Counted from the first letter of the stretch, positions 26,467 through 36,247 are shown. The stretch: 64,000 nt of DNA from an uncultured Fretibacterium sp. (GCF_963548695.1 NZ_CAUUWA010000004.1:3540-67539), one strand, 5' to 3'. Translations and numbers: made by a program. Notes: a model not told the origin generated them from the letters alone.

Positions 26467-28329
26467 ATGAAATTTCTAACTGCAGGGTTCCGGCGCGAGG
26501 ACCTTCTGCGCATCGCGCCCGGGGACCTTCCCCATCTGGCCGGGGAGGTCCGTGAGCGCATCATCGAGACCGTGAGGGAGAACGGCGGGCATCTGGGCTC
26601 CTCCCTGGGGGCCGTGGAGCTGACCGTGGCGCTGCTGCGGAGGTTCGACCCGCTCCGCGACCGCATCGTCTTCGACGTGGGGCACCAGGTCTACCCCTAC
26701 AAGCTCCTCACGGACCGGGCGGACCGCTTCGACACGCTCCGCCTGAAGGACGGGATCTGCGGCTTTCCCCGCCGTTCCGAGAGCCCCTGCGACCACTTCA
26801 ACACGGGGCACAGCAGCACGTCCGTCTCCGCGGCCCTCGGCTACGCCAAGGCACGCGACCTGCTGGGGCAGGACCATCACGTCGTGGCCTTCACCGGCGA
26901 CGCCGCGCTCATCAACGGCCTGGCCTTCGAGGCCCTGAACCACGTCAAGGAGACCAAGACCCGCCTCATCATCGTCCTGAACGACAACAAGCACTCCATC
27001 AGCCCCCGCGTCGGCGGGTTCGCCACCATGCTGGCGCGCCTCTCGGCCAGCACGTCCTACAACCGGATCAAGGCGGCCATCAAGGACTGCTGCCGTGCCC
27101 TGCCTGCCGGGGAGGCCCTCCAACGCAGCCTCGAGGGCATCCACGACCAGATCAAGGCCCTGGTGAAGCCGGCCAACATCTTCGACGATCTGGACATCAA
27201 CTACTGGGGCCCCTTCGACGGGCACGACATCCCGGCCTGCGAGATGATCTTCGAGCTGGCCAAGGGCTACGACCGGCCCGTCCTCCTTCACTTCAACACG
27301 GTCAAGGGCAGGGGGATGCCCGAGGCCGAGGAGAACCCCACGAAGTACCATCAGATGTCGCCCCGTTCCGAGGCGGAGCGCCCCAAGGCGCGAACCTGGA
27401 GCGAGGCCGCGTCCGCTGTGACGGAGCAGCTGGCGAAGGCCGATCCGCGCATCGTCTGCCTCACCGCCGCCATGGCGACGGGCGTGAAGCTGGAGCACTT
27501 CCGCTCCGAGTTCCCCGACCGGTTCTTCGATGTCGGGATCGCCGAGAGCCACATGCTGACCCTGGCTGCGGGGATGGCCGCCGGAGGGATGAGGCCCTGG
27601 GTCTTCATCTACTCCACCTTTCTCCAGCGCGCTATGGATCAGCTGACCCACGACATCGCCCTCCAGGACCTGCCGGTCGTCCTCATGGTCGACCGCGCCG
27701 GGCTGGTGGGGGCGGACGGGGACACGCATCAGGGGCTGCTCGACGTTTCCTGGTCCCGCGCCATTCCGAACCTGGAGGTGTACGCCCCCTCCGACGAGGC
27801 CTCCCTGCGCCAGATGATGGCCCACGCCGCGAGCCGGAGCGGCCCCACCCTCATCCGCTACCCGCGCGGCTCCCTGCCAATCCGGAACGACCTCTTCTCC
27901 GGGCGGGAGCCGCTGGGGACGGTGCAGCTGCGCAGCGGGACGGGCTGGGCGCTCATGGGGCACGGCGTCGCCGTTCACATCCTTCTGGACGTCCATGAGC
28001 GGGCCCGGGCCTCGGGGCTCCCCGTGCCCGCCGTGTTCGATATCCGGCGGCTCAAGCCGCTGGACGCGGAGTTCCTGGACGAGGCCCTGCGGCGCTATCC
28101 GATGGTGGCGGTCGCGGAGGAGAACTATCTCGCCGGCGGGGTCGGCGAGGCGCTTGCGGCGCGGATCGCCGAGGGCGGGTATACGACGCTCCTGCGATGC
28201 TTCGGTGTGCCCGACGTCTGCGTCCCGCACGCGACGATCCCCGAGCAGAGGGAGCTCTACGGCCTGACGGCCGAGAACATCCTTTCGGAGTGCCGGGCTG
28301 TCCTGCCCGTGCGGGCCCACACGGCCTGA
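26467..28329 (+). CDS. dxs: 1-deoxy-D-xylulose-5-phosphate synthase
   Basis: First enzyme of the MEP isoprenoid pathway; joins pyruvate and glyceraldehyde 3-phosphate with thiamine diphosphate. 620 residues from ATG 26467 (GGAG upstream); TTG 26449 is an alternative. Visible: GGHLGSSLGAVELT, FNTGHSSTSVSAALG, the TPP/Mg motif GDAALINGLAFEALNH...LNDNKHSI (GDA instead of the usual GDG), and FFDVGIAESHML with the catalytic Glu. DGDTHQGLLDVSW follows. It is followed 17 bases later by tlyA, a common pairing. Confidence 0.93.
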   Translation: MKFLTAGFRREDLLRIAPGDLPHLAGEVRERIIETVRENGGHLGSSLGAVELTVALLRRFDPLRDRIVFDVGHQVYPYKLLTDRADRFDTLRLKDGICGFPRRSESPCDHFNTGHSSTSVSAALGYAKARDLLGQDHHVVAFTGDAALINGLAFEALNHVKETKTRLIIVLNDNKHSISPRVGGFATMLARLSASTSYNRIKAAIKDCCRALPAGEALQRSLEGIHDQIKALVKPANIFDDLDINYWGPFDGHDIPACEMIFELAKGYDRPVLLHFNTVKGRGMPEAEENPTKYHQMSPRSEAERPKARTWSEAASAVTEQLAKADPRIVCLTAAMATGVKLEHFRSEFPDRFFDVGIAESHMLTLAAGMAAGGMRPWVFIYSTFLQRAMDQLTHDIALQDLPVVLMVDRAGLVGADGDTHQGLLDVSWSRAIPNLEVYAPSDEASLRQMMAHAASRSGPTLIRYPRGSLPIRNDLFSGREPLGTVQLRSGTGWALMGHGVAVHILLDVHERARASGLPVPAVFDIRRLKPLDAEFLDEALRRYPMVAVAEENYLAGGVGEALAARIAEGGYTTLLRCFGVPDVCVPHATIPEQRELYGLTAENILSECRAVLPVRAHTA

Positions 28330-28346
28330 GGGCGCGGCCCGAGAGG

Positions 28347-29165
28347 ATGTCCCGAAAGGAACGTCTGGACAAGCTGCTGGTGGACCGCGGCCTGGCCGAG
28401 ACGCGGAACCGGGCCCAGGCGCTGATCATGGCGGGGAAGGTTCGGGCCGACGGCGCGGTTGTGACCAAGGCGGGGACCCCCCTGTCCCCGGAGTGCCGTC
28501 TGGAGGTGGAGGAGGGGCGGCGCTGGGCCAGCCGCGGCGCCCACAAGCTGCTGAGGGCCTTCGAGGTCTTTCCTCTGGGCGCGGATGGCCGCGTCTGTGT
28601 CGACATCGGCGCCTCCACCGGGGGGTTCACGGACGTCCTTTTGGACCGTGGCGCGCGGAGGGTCTACGCCGTGGACGTCGGGTACGGCCAGCTGCTTTGG
28701 CGCCTGGCCTCCGACCCGCGTGTCGCCGTCATGGACCGGACGAACGCCCGGAACCTGACCTCCGCCGACTTCGACGAGCCGGTCAGCCTCGCCGTCTGCG
28801 ACGCCTCCTTCATCTCTCTGACCCTCATTCTTCCGGCGATCGACGCGTTCCTGTCCGCGGACGGGTCGGCCCTGGTCCTCGTCAAGCCTCAGTTCGAGGC
28901 GGGCCGTGAGCGTCTGGGGCGGGGCGGCGTGGTGCGGGACCCCGCGATCCATGCCGCGGTCCTGAACGAGGTGACGGACTTCGCCGCACGGCGTACTCGT
29001 TTTTTTGTCGCGGGCCTGACCTGGTCCCCTATCCTGGGCCCCGAGGGAAACATGGAGTTTCTCTGCTGGCTGACGCGGGAGGCCCGGGAGTTTTCCGTCG
29101 ATATCGGGACGCTGGTCGGGGAGGCCCACCTGGTCCTTCACCCGGGCCGGGCGTCCGCAGGGTGA
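28347..29165 (+). CDS. tlyA: TlyA-family rRNA 2'-O-methyltransferase (hemolysin A-like)
   Basis: 272 residues. The N-terminal S4 RNA-binding domain is RLDKLLVDRGLAETRNRAQALIMAG followed by KVRADG. The FtsJ-like SAM methyltransferase domain shows VDIGASTGGFTDVLL, AVDVGYGQL and LVKPQFEAGRE. TlyA enzymes 2'-O-methylate cytidines of 16S and/or 23S rRNA; the hemolysin name is historical. Start ATG 28347 is the first Met of the S4 domain, with GAGAGG adjacent. It lies in a probable dxs-tlyA operon. Confidence 0.9.
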   Translation: MSRKERLDKLLVDRGLAETRNRAQALIMAGKVRADGAVVTKAGTPLSPECRLEVEEGRRWASRGAHKLLRAFEVFPLGADGRVCVDIGASTGGFTDVLLDRGARRVYAVDVGYGQLLWRLASDPRVAVMDRTNARNLTSADFDEPVSLAVCDASFISLTLILPAIDAFLSADGSALVLVKPQFEAGRERLGRGGVVRDPAIHAAVLNEVTDFAARRTRFFVAGLTWSPILGPEGNMEFLCWLTREAREFSVDIGTLVGEAHLVLHPGRASAG

Positions 29166-29272
29166 GGACGCGTTCTTCGGATGGGATTCCAAAGGGACGA
29201 GTCCCTTTGGTGGGGTTCGGGGCGATGCCCCGAGTCTTATCGTTTTCGTTTTTACGGCGAGGGGTTTTCTGT

Positions 29273-30037
29273 ATGGATGAGCATCGGAACGGCGGGGAGT
29301 GCAATCGGGTGGTTGGGGACGACGGCTCTTTTCGGGCGGCGGCGGAACGGGCCTTCAGCAGGCTGGGGGAGGAGGTGAAGCTGGACACGGACCGTCCGGC
29401 GCGCACCGGATTCTCCGAGATCGTCTACTGTCCCGGTAAGAGCGACGAGCAGCTTCGGACCATCGCCCGCGCGTTTGCGGGGAGCTCCGAGAACGTGCTG
29501 TTCTCGCGCATCACGCCCGAGCAGCACGCCGTGATCGCCGCGGAGCTTCCGGATGCCGTTCACCACGGCGTGGCGCGTCTCTCCGGGCTGAGGCGCAGGC
29601 CGTCCGACCATTGCCGGGGCGTCGCCGTCGTCACCGCGGGCAGCAGCGACGTGCCCGTGGCGGAGGAGGCGGCGCTGACCGCCGAGTACATGGGCTGCGA
29701 CGTGACGCGTCTTTACGACGTGGGGGTCGCGGGCCTGCACCGTCTGCTGGCCCACCTGGATACGTTGCGGTCGGCCCGTGCCATCGTCGCCGTCGCGGGG
29801 ATGGAGGGGGCGCTTCCGACGGTCGTCGCGGGGCTGGTGAGCTGCCCGGTGGTCGCCGTGCCCACCAGCACGGGCTACGGGGCCAACCTGGGCGGAATCG
29901 CGCCTCTGCTGACCATGCTGAACTCCTGCGCCATGGGCGTGAGCGTCGTGAATATCGACAACGGCCTGAGCGCCGGCTATCTGGCGGCCCGCATCGTCCG
30001 CCAGATCCACGATGCGGGGGCGGAGGCGCGGGCATGA
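29273..30037 (+). CDS. larB: Nickel-pincer cofactor biosynthesis protein LarB (AIR-carboxylase-like)
   Basis: 254-residue LarB-type protein, related to PurE. LarB carboxylates and hydrolyses nicotinate adenine dinucleotide, the first step in making the nickel-pincer cofactor of lactate racemase and related enzymes. Recognisable are GFSEIVYCPGKS, the PurE-like VVTAGSSDVPVAEEA, VAGMEGALPTVVAGL and PTSTGYGANLGG. Start ATG 29273, with GAGGGG upstream. It overlaps the next gene (ATGA). larC and larE are not in the window, so they would have to be elsewhere. Confidence 0.88.
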   Translation: MDEHRNGGECNRVVGDDGSFRAAAERAFSRLGEEVKLDTDRPARTGFSEIVYCPGKSDEQLRTIARAFAGSSENVLFSRITPEQHAVIAAELPDAVHHGVARLSGLRRRPSDHCRGVAVVTAGSSDVPVAEEAALTAEYMGCDVTRLYDVGVAGLHRLLAHLDTLRSARAIVAVAGMEGALPTVVAGLVSCPVVAVPTSTGYGANLGGIAPLLTMLNSCAMGVSVVNIDNGLSAGYLAARIVRQIHDAGAEARA

Positions 30038-31236
30038 TTACACGCCCGCTCCTGGAGCACATCTTTGCGGCTGCGAGCATCGAGCGGTGGAACGACCATC
30101 CGCATCCGGCCGTCTTCACCGAGCTGGGCAAGCAGGCCCACAAGATGGTCGCCGCCTGGGTCCTGGGCAGGGCCGAGGAGGATGCGGGCCGTGTCGTGGA
30201 CTGGAACGCCCTGATCGAGGGAGGGATCTTCGAGTTCCTGTACCGCGTCGTCGTCACGGACATCCGGCCTCCCGTGTTCCACAAGCTGATGCAGGACCGC
30301 GCCACGCGCGAGCAGCTGGGGGAGTGGGTCTGCAGGAGGCTGGAGCCCGATCTGACGGCATTCTCGCCCGAGGTGGCCCGGCGCTTCCGCGCCTATCACC
30401 GTGCGGAACCCGAGGGGCTGGAGCGGAGCATCCTGCGCGCGGCGCATTACATCGCCACCAAATGGGAGTTTAGCTTCATCCTGCACTGGAGCGCCGACAT
30501 GTATGGCGTGGACCAGACGCGACGGGAGATCGACGAGCAGATCTCCCGGATCGACCTGCCCGCCGCGCGGGAGATCCTGGAGAGCCCCGCGGACTCCAGG
30601 CTCTGGGGGTTCATATCGCTGGTGGGGCAGCTGACCTTCCAGAGGCGTTGGGCTCAGACCCCGCGGATCCCGCAGACCTCGGTCCTGGGGCACCTCCTCT
30701 TCGTCGCCCTCGTGTCCTGGATGGTCTCGCACGAGGTCGGGGTCTGTCCCAGACGTCTCTACAACAACTTCTTCGGGGGGCTCTTCCACGACCTTCCCGA
30801 GGTGCTGACGCGGGACATCATCTCCCCCGTCAAGGCGTCCGTCGAGGGCCTTGACGAGATGATCCGACGCTACGAGAGGGAGGCGATGGAGGAGCGCATC
30901 TTCCCCCTCCTGCCCGAGGGGTGGCGTCGGGAGCTGCGCTGGTACACGGAGGAGGAGTTCACGAACAAGACCTGGCAGGAGGGGCAGATCGACCCCGTGC
31001 AGCGGCACGCCGGGGACATCCCCCGGGAGCTGGATCGGGACTGCTACAACCCCATGGATGGGCACATCATCGAGATATGCGACAAACTGGCCGCCTACAT
31101 CGAGGCCTCCGTCTCCATCAGCACGGGCATCCGTTCCCCCGCGCTCGAGGAGGGAAAACGGCGCCTCTACGACCGCTTCCACCAGGCCCGGGTAGAGGAC
31201 ATCTCCCTGGGCTATCTGTTCGAGTACTTTCGGTGA
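30034..31236 (+). CDS. HD-domain phosphohydrolase (YfbR-like)
   Basis: 400 residues, cytoplasmic. An N-terminal helical region (about 1-200) is followed by an HD domain with H219 (GHLLFVALVSW) and the H252-D253 pair in NNFFGGLFHDLPEVLTRD, then an Asp in the ICDKLAAYIEA helix. The family includes 5'-deoxynucleotidases such as YfbR and other metal phosphohydrolases; the substrate is not known. It overlaps larB by four bases, so translational coupling is likely. A frame open upstream through larB is a shadow. Confidence 0.85.
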   Translation: MITRPLLEHIFAAASIERWNDHPHPAVFTELGKQAHKMVAAWVLGRAEEDAGRVVDWNALIEGGIFEFLYRVVVTDIRPPVFHKLMQDRATREQLGEWVCRRLEPDLTAFSPEVARRFRAYHRAEPEGLERSILRAAHYIATKWEFSFILHWSADMYGVDQTRREIDEQISRIDLPAAREILESPADSRLWGFISLVGQLTFQRRWAQTPRIPQTSVLGHLLFVALVSWMVSHEVGVCPRRLYNNFFGGLFHDLPEVLTRDIISPVKASVEGLDEMIRRYEREAMEERIFPLLPEGWRRELRWYTEEEFTNKTWQEGQIDPVQRHAGDIPRELDRDCYNPMDGHIIEICDKLAAYIEASVSISTGIRSPALEEGKRRLYDRFHQARVEDISLGYLFEYFR

Positions 31237-31273
31237 AGGGGCCTCGGGTTGAAGCCGATTTGGAGGTGAGAAC

Positions 31274-33202
31274 ATGAGTTGGAGGAGAAAGCTTTTCTGG
31301 ACGTTCCTTTTCCTTTGCGTGTTGGCGTTCGGTACGTTTCGGCTTCATGAAGGCGGGTATCTGGAGAGTTTCCCTCGGGTTCAAAATTGTGTTCTGCAAT
31401 GTCGTCTGTTCTTCGGGGACCAAAAGGCTGCGCTTGATGAGGCGTATCGTCTGGCCTTGGAGGTACGCTCGGTTCTGAAAGACAGGGGAATCGAGGCGGC
31501 AGAGGAATGTTACGGAAAGCTGGCGGAGCTCAACAGAAGATTTTCCATGGACATCGCCTTGACGGACAAGCAGATGGATGTTGCACTGGATCTGTTGATT
31601 GCCCAGGGGAAAAGCGGGGATATCGATGGAGCCCAGGAGACGTATCGTACGGCGCTGGAAATCGCCGAGCCCCTCTCCGGACAATACAGAATAGAGAGAA
31701 GGAAGCTCCAGGGCGCTTACCTTATGCTCTACTACTTACAGGAACCGAACAGGCTTGACGATGCGCTTGCGTACATCGAGCAGGCGGATGTCCTGAGGCG
31801 TGATTTTAAGATGGATATCCATACCTTCCGCATCGGTGTCGCTGGACTGCGGGAGGCGACCCTGGGTTTTCTGGAGCATACACGCTTCGACGAAGGGGAA
31901 CGAATTTATCGGCGCCTTCAGGATCTGCGGACGGCATATCCGGACGATCCGAAATCGGCTCAGGAACACCTGATCGCAGCGGTGTGGGGGGCCTGGTACT
32001 GCGTAAAGCCGGATAGTTTTTTATTGGCGGATACTCTGCTTCGCGATGCCGCAGACTTGGTCAGGTCCTTCTCCACCATTGAGGATTATCTTAAAATGCG
32101 GGCCGAGACCCTGGCCAAGCTGGTTTCCATGTATTTATATACAGGTGAGGATTGGGATAAGGCCAAAGAGACTTGCAGCAGACTGCTCGCCCTTTCGTCG
32201 GAGTCGGACGGCACGGAGAAGGGGGAAGAACGTCTGTGGGAGGACTTGGCACGTTGGCAGCTCTCCGCGCTCAAAACATTGGTGACCGCCCGAGTCGAAG
32301 CCTTGGATATGCCGGGAGCCCTGCAGTTTTTCGAAAAATTCTATTCCCTGTCCGAGCGTTTCATCCGACCCTCCCAAAGCAAAAAAATCCGTTCCCTGGT
32401 GACTAAGGATCGGGAGGATGGGCTACTCCTCATGATCTCCGGCGACGTCGATGTGGGGGACCTCGATGCGGCGAAAGAGCTCTATGAACGGAGGATAAGG
32501 GAGGGGCTTTCGGCAACTTCGCTGGAGGAACCGACGGCGATGAAGCATGCCATGACGGCGGCGCGGCAGATCCTGAGAGGATATCTTGCGTCTGGGGACT
32601 TGAATGGTGCTCAGAATTGGTACGACGAGCTGCGGTGGCTTCAGGACCGAAGTGGTTCGACGCGAGATTGGCGGGGAGACCCGATGCTGCATAAGATCGA
32701 ACTGCTGGGAATCGAGGCCGAGGCTGCCGGGGATTTGCTCGCTGCTTATGGAAGGGCTGGCCGGATGGAGACCGCAACCAAGCTCTATCGACGAATCGAG
32801 GACTTAATCAAAGAGTCCGGTTTTTTTGGAATGTATTCCATGCCCACTTGGATCGACGCCGCCATGCGGATGACCTTTTTCTGCGCCTGTAAGGGGGATA
32901 AGGCATCCGCAAAACGTTACGGCGAAGCCTACACGAAAACGAGCCGGATCTGGAAAGAAGTCCTTGATGGAACAAGCGGAAACCTTCTGCCCTCCTGGGA
33001 GTCGGAGGAACAGCGCCAGATCCGAATTGCCCGGGGCCTGGCCGAGCATTACGATGCACGCGGTCGAAAAGAATTGCAGAGGCTTTACAACGGGATTGCC
33101 GCGCTGAGTGCGCTCTCTCCTCATTTAAAAAAGGACGCGCGGCTTGCCCAACTCCAGTCCGAAACTGCCAAGAGATTGCGACAGCCCAAACCTAAACAAT
33201 AG
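31274..33202 (+). CDS. Signal-anchored helical-repeat (TPR-like) protein of unknown function
   Basis: 642 residues. An N-terminal signal anchor (residues ~7-22, LFWTFLFLCVLAFG) is followed by a soluble part built almost wholly of paired helices. These resemble tetratricopeptide repeats, for example DIDGAQETYRTALEIAEP, DWDKAKETCSRLLALSS and DLDAAKELYERRI. No catalytic domain is visible, so a periplasmic scaffold or binding role is most likely. Codon use is less GC-biased than in neighbours, and an AT-rich gene and IS30 remnant follow, so it may belong to a mobile island. Confidence 0.75.
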   Translation: MSWRRKLFWTFLFLCVLAFGTFRLHEGGYLESFPRVQNCVLQCRLFFGDQKAALDEAYRLALEVRSVLKDRGIEAAEECYGKLAELNRRFSMDIALTDKQMDVALDLLIAQGKSGDIDGAQETYRTALEIAEPLSGQYRIERRKLQGAYLMLYYLQEPNRLDDALAYIEQADVLRRDFKMDIHTFRIGVAGLREATLGFLEHTRFDEGERIYRRLQDLRTAYPDDPKSAQEHLIAAVWGAWYCVKPDSFLLADTLLRDAADLVRSFSTIEDYLKMRAETLAKLVSMYLYTGEDWDKAKETCSRLLALSSESDGTEKGEERLWEDLARWQLSALKTLVTARVEALDMPGALQFFEKFYSLSERFIRPSQSKKIRSLVTKDREDGLLLMISGDVDVGDLDAAKELYERRIREGLSATSLEEPTAMKHAMTAARQILRGYLASGDLNGAQNWYDELRWLQDRSGSTRDWRGDPMLHKIELLGIEAEAAGDLLAAYGRAGRMETATKLYRRIEDLIKESGFFGMYSMPTWIDAAMRMTFFCACKGDKASAKRYGEAYTKTSRIWKEVLDGTSGNLLPSWESEEQRQIRIARGLAEHYDARGRKELQRLYNGIAALSALSPHLKKDARLAQLQSETAKRLRQPKPKQ

Positions 33203-33399
33203 GTGATAGGATCAATACCGGGATACGGGCAAAAAGGCAGCTGGACATCAAAACAGAAACAGGCATTCATGTCCGTTTGACTTGGGAATTATCGGGACAA
33301 TGGATAGACGGACGGAACGGTAAACGCAAGAAATGCGCATAAAGACACGATATAACACATTCGCTTTGCCATGAAGTGCGAAGGGATGGAGGAATAAAA

Positions 33400-34842
33400 A
33401 TGTCTCTTGTGACTCCGGAGGATGAACGCAGAATATATGAAAAATATGGAGCTTTTTTGAGGGACAGCAAGGAATTTAATTATTTGACGGGAGATAAATT
33501 GTTGGCGAGGCTCCCGAAGACTGCTCCTGTCTCGAAATGGATATTCTCAAGAGGATTTTTCTATAACCGAAGGGGAATTGTGTACCGGCCCGGGATCGTG
33601 AGAATATGGGAAATTCCTTATATCGCAGGTCTTGGGTGGTTGGATGTTTCTACGAAGGCTTTATGTCTGTGTTTGATCGGTTTTTTTCCGATTGGGTCTG
33701 TTTTGAATCTGCTGGGATGGACGATGTCTTCTTTTGTTTTTTTGCCTCAGCTTGTGATGACCGCGTTACGAATGAAGTTTCCTTCTCCTGTAGAACTGGA
33801 CCTGAACAAAAAAATGATTTACTTTGGATATATCAAGCCTTTAAGCGTGCCGATGACGTTTTTTGAGGAGATACAATCTATAGCTGAAGGGCCTTGGTAT
33901 GCTCGTTCTCGTGGGGCGCAAGTTGTTTTGAGGTATCGTGATAAGGATATGGCTTTCAAGGAGGTGCCATTTGTTTGCCTGTTGCCTCATGAGAAGAGGC
34001 TTGCAGAGGTAATCTGCAAATCTTTGGCTGCCCTGTGGCCTGAGCCGATTTCCATAACGCTCTGGGGAAACCAGGATATAGACCCAAGTTCCTTGATGAT
34101 ATCGAGAGACCGTAACTTTGGATTGGAGCCAAATGTCGCTGGAAAAGAAATGGTTGAAAAATCCGAGGAGGCAGTGGATAACGATTTATCGAGGAACAAT
34201 GGGAAAAAAGAGGGCGAAAAAGGTTATCGGTATCGAACACGAGAGGAATGGATGGCAAAACTTCCGCCGGGGACACCTATTTCGACCAATATTTTTACTC
34301 GGGGGTTCTATTATCGGGATGATGTTATGAGATACCGTCCGAGTTTTTGGCAGGAATACAGGAGCTCTGCAGCACGTGGATTCCCGTTGGGAGATCTTTT
34401 TTTCAAAGGCGTGACCTTGTTTCTTATTTTTCAGCCCAATATTCGTTGGCATCTTTGCGGATTGATTTTATTCTTTTGGACTTTTCTCCTTCAATTGTGT
34501 GTTTCCGTAATGAGGATAACTCCCTCTATAGAACTTGATCTAAATCAGAAGGTATTGAAGGCAGGCAATCTTTTTGTTTCCGAGATCCCCATGACGGAAA
34601 TTAAACAGATTAGGGTGCAAATGTATCGCGATCCTTTGGGAGAGATAATTCATCAAAAACTGGGAGCAATAATATTTTTACCCTATTATAAGGGAAAGTA
34701 TAAATCTTTGGCAGCGATTGAAATTGCCTATTTATTGCCTCAAGAAGAACAATGGATCGAGGGGGTTGTCAATGCTTTGATTGCCCTGTGGCCTTATAAA
34801 CTGGAAGTAGAATATATTCTTGAGTGGAAAGAAATGAAGTAG
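33400..34842 (+). CDS. AT-rich, internally duplicated membrane protein of unknown function
   Basis: 480 residues from ATG 33400 (GGAGG eight bases upstream). Two tandem copies of one module make up the protein. First copy: LPKTAPVSKWIFSRGFFY, YRPG, a double hydrophobic stretch, SPVELDLNKK, VPMTFFEEI, LLPHEKRLAE and LAALWPEP. Second copy, from residue ~290: LPPGTPISTNIFTRGFYY, YRPS, hydrophobic, SIELDLNQK, IPMTEIKQI, LLPQEEQWIEG and LIALWPYK. A charged linker separates them. Base composition is clearly more AT-rich than in the flanks, a sign of transfer. I do not recognise the family. Confidence 0.75.
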   Translation: MSLVTPEDERRIYEKYGAFLRDSKEFNYLTGDKLLARLPKTAPVSKWIFSRGFFYNRRGIVYRPGIVRIWEIPYIAGLGWLDVSTKALCLCLIGFFPIGSVLNLLGWTMSSFVFLPQLVMTALRMKFPSPVELDLNKKMIYFGYIKPLSVPMTFFEEIQSIAEGPWYARSRGAQVVLRYRDKDMAFKEVPFVCLLPHEKRLAEVICKSLAALWPEPISITLWGNQDIDPSSLMISRDRNFGLEPNVAGKEMVEKSEEAVDNDLSRNNGKKEGEKGYRYRTREEWMAKLPPGTPISTNIFTRGFYYRDDVMRYRPSFWQEYRSSAARGFPLGDLFFKGVTLFLIFQPNIRWHLCGLILFFWTFLLQLCVSVMRITPSIELDLNQKVLKAGNLFVSEIPMTEIKQIRVQMYRDPLGEIIHQKLGAIIFLPYYKGKYKSLAAIEIAYLLPQEEQWIEGVVNALIALWPYKLEVEYILEWKEMK

Positions 34843-34856
34843 TTACCGGCGCAGGG

Positions 34857-35093
34857 TCAAACCTCACAGCCCCTGGAAACACGGACTCATTCGTGCGTTG
34901 TTTGCTCAAGAGGATCGACTTCCGAGAGGTTCGGAACGACGATGTTCCGCGGATTGTAAAACGCCTGAACAACCGTCCAAGAAAGTGCCTCGGCTTTCGT
35001 ACCCCGAATGAGGCTTTTTTCAATTTGCCTGTTGCATTTGGCTTGAGAATCCAGCCCCGTAAAAGACTCCTCCATTCATTCGACATTTGGTAA
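34857..35093 (+). pseudogene. IS30-family transposase, C-terminal remnant
   Basis: The frame contains NTDSFVRCLLKRIDF, then IVKRLNNRPRKCLGFRTPNEAFF. This is the IS30 transposase C-terminus, whose consensus is KLNNRPRKCLGYRTPxE. The catalytic DDE core is missing and there is no start. Bases 35031-35056 (GTTGCATTTGGCTTGAGAAT and following) look like an IS30-type terminal inverted repeat, marking the element's right end. I did not find a convincing left end near 33.2 kb. Confidence 0.75.
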
Positions 35094-35099
35094 AAACAA

Positions 35100-35153
35100 C
35101 CGGACCGCAGGTTTGCGGCAGATCTCGCCTTCAGGGATTCGCTGACGGTCCGG
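35100..35153. repeat. Inverted repeat between IS30 remnant and slipin gene
   Basis: CCGGACCG (35100-35107) and CGGTCCGG (35146-35153), a perfect 8-bp pair 38 bases apart, 45 bases beyond the slipin stop on the minus strand. Possible terminator or insertion scar; no T-run. Confidence 0.45.
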
Positions 35154-35197
35154 CCGTCAATACTATTTCATGGTCAGGGGTTCTTCGCACGGACACA

Positions 35198-36007
35198 TCA
35201 GGCGTCGCTGTCCTGGGCGCCGCCGAAGGCCCGTTCGACGAACGGACGCACCAGGTCGATGGGGATGGGGAAGAATGTGGTCGAGCTCTTCTCGGCGCCT
35301 ATTTCCCGGATGGTCTGGAGGTAGCGGAGCTGCAGGGTGACGGGCGAGACCTCCATCTGCCTGGCGGCCTCGGAGAGCTTTGCGGCGGCCTGGAGCTCGC
35401 CCTCGGCGGCGATGATCTTGGCGCGCCGCTCGCGCTCGGCCTCCGCCTGGCGGGCCATGGCGCGCTTCATGCCCTCGGGCAGCTCCAGCTCCTTGACCTC
35501 GACGGCGCTCACCTTGATGCCCCAGGGGTCAGTGCGCTCGTCGATGATCTTCTGGAGCTCGTGGTTGATCTTCTCGCGGGAGGAGAGCACTTCGTCCAGC
35601 TCCACGGACCCGACGACGGAGCGCAGCGTGGTCTGGGCCAGCTGGCTGGTGGCCAGGACGTAGTTCTCGACCTCGACGACGGAGTGGGACGGGTCCAGGA
35701 CCCGGAAGTAGACCACCGCGTTGACTTTGATGGGCACGTTGTCCTTGGTGATGACCTCCTGGACGGGAACGTCCATGGTCAGGATGCGCAGGTCCACGCT
35801 TACGGGGCGGTCGATGACCGGGATGATGAAGACGATGCCGGGTCCGCGGCTGCCGGCCAGCCGTCCGAGCCGGAAGAGGACCAGCCGCTTGTACTCCGGC
35901 ACGATCCTGACGGACGAGGACAGGATCAGCAGCACGATGAGCAGAATGCCGATCCAGCTGCCGATGTCCGAGAACAGAGACGCCAATTCGTTCACATTGA
36001 TGATCAT
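35198..36007 (-). CDS. SPFH/band 7 membrane protein (slipin/stomatin-like)
   Basis: 269 residues from ATG 36007 (AAGGAGTG six bases upstream; the frame is open to 36046). An N-terminal membrane helix ([15 protein letters not shown]) is followed by an SPFH domain: [27 protein letters not shown] and [13 protein letters not shown] coiled coil rich in Ala/Glu/Arg ([13 protein letters not shown]) comes next. It oligomerises at the inner membrane as a scaffold for microdomains or proteases. The usual partner, an NfeD-type protein, is not adjacent. Confidence 0.9.
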   Translation of the reverse strand: MIINVNELASLFSDIGSWIGILLIVLLILSSSVRIVPEYKRLVLFRLGRLAGSRGPGIVFIIPVIDRPVSVDLRILTMDVPVQEVITKDNVPIKVNAVVYFRVLDPSHSVVEVENYVLATSQLAQTTLRSVVGSVELDEVLSSREKINHELQKIIDERTDPWGIKVSAVEVKELELPEGMKRAMARQAEAERERRAKIIAAEGELQAAAKLSEAARQMEVSPVTLQLRYLQTIREIGAEKSSTTFFPIPIDLVRPFVERAFGGAQDSDA

Positions 36008-36247
36008 GAATAACACTCCTTGCCCTTCAATTTGCCCTTCGATCATGGGACACTTCGGTCCCCGGAAAACTGAGCCGTTTCAAAAAGCATAGCATAAAGC
36101 CGCTCTCTGCGCCGTCCGTAAAACTCCCCGGTGCCGAATTTTTTTCGAGTTTTTACAGCCTCTCTCCCAAAAACGGAGTACAATGAACGGGCGCTCCGAG
36201 GCCGTTCGTGCCCGCGCTCACGGCAATCAGGATGGGGAGGCTGTCCA

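Noticed and set aside
34824..35093. 89-residue frame as an intact gene
   Set aside because: Only the C-terminal part of an IS30 transposase plus its terminal repeat is present; annotated as a pseudogene.
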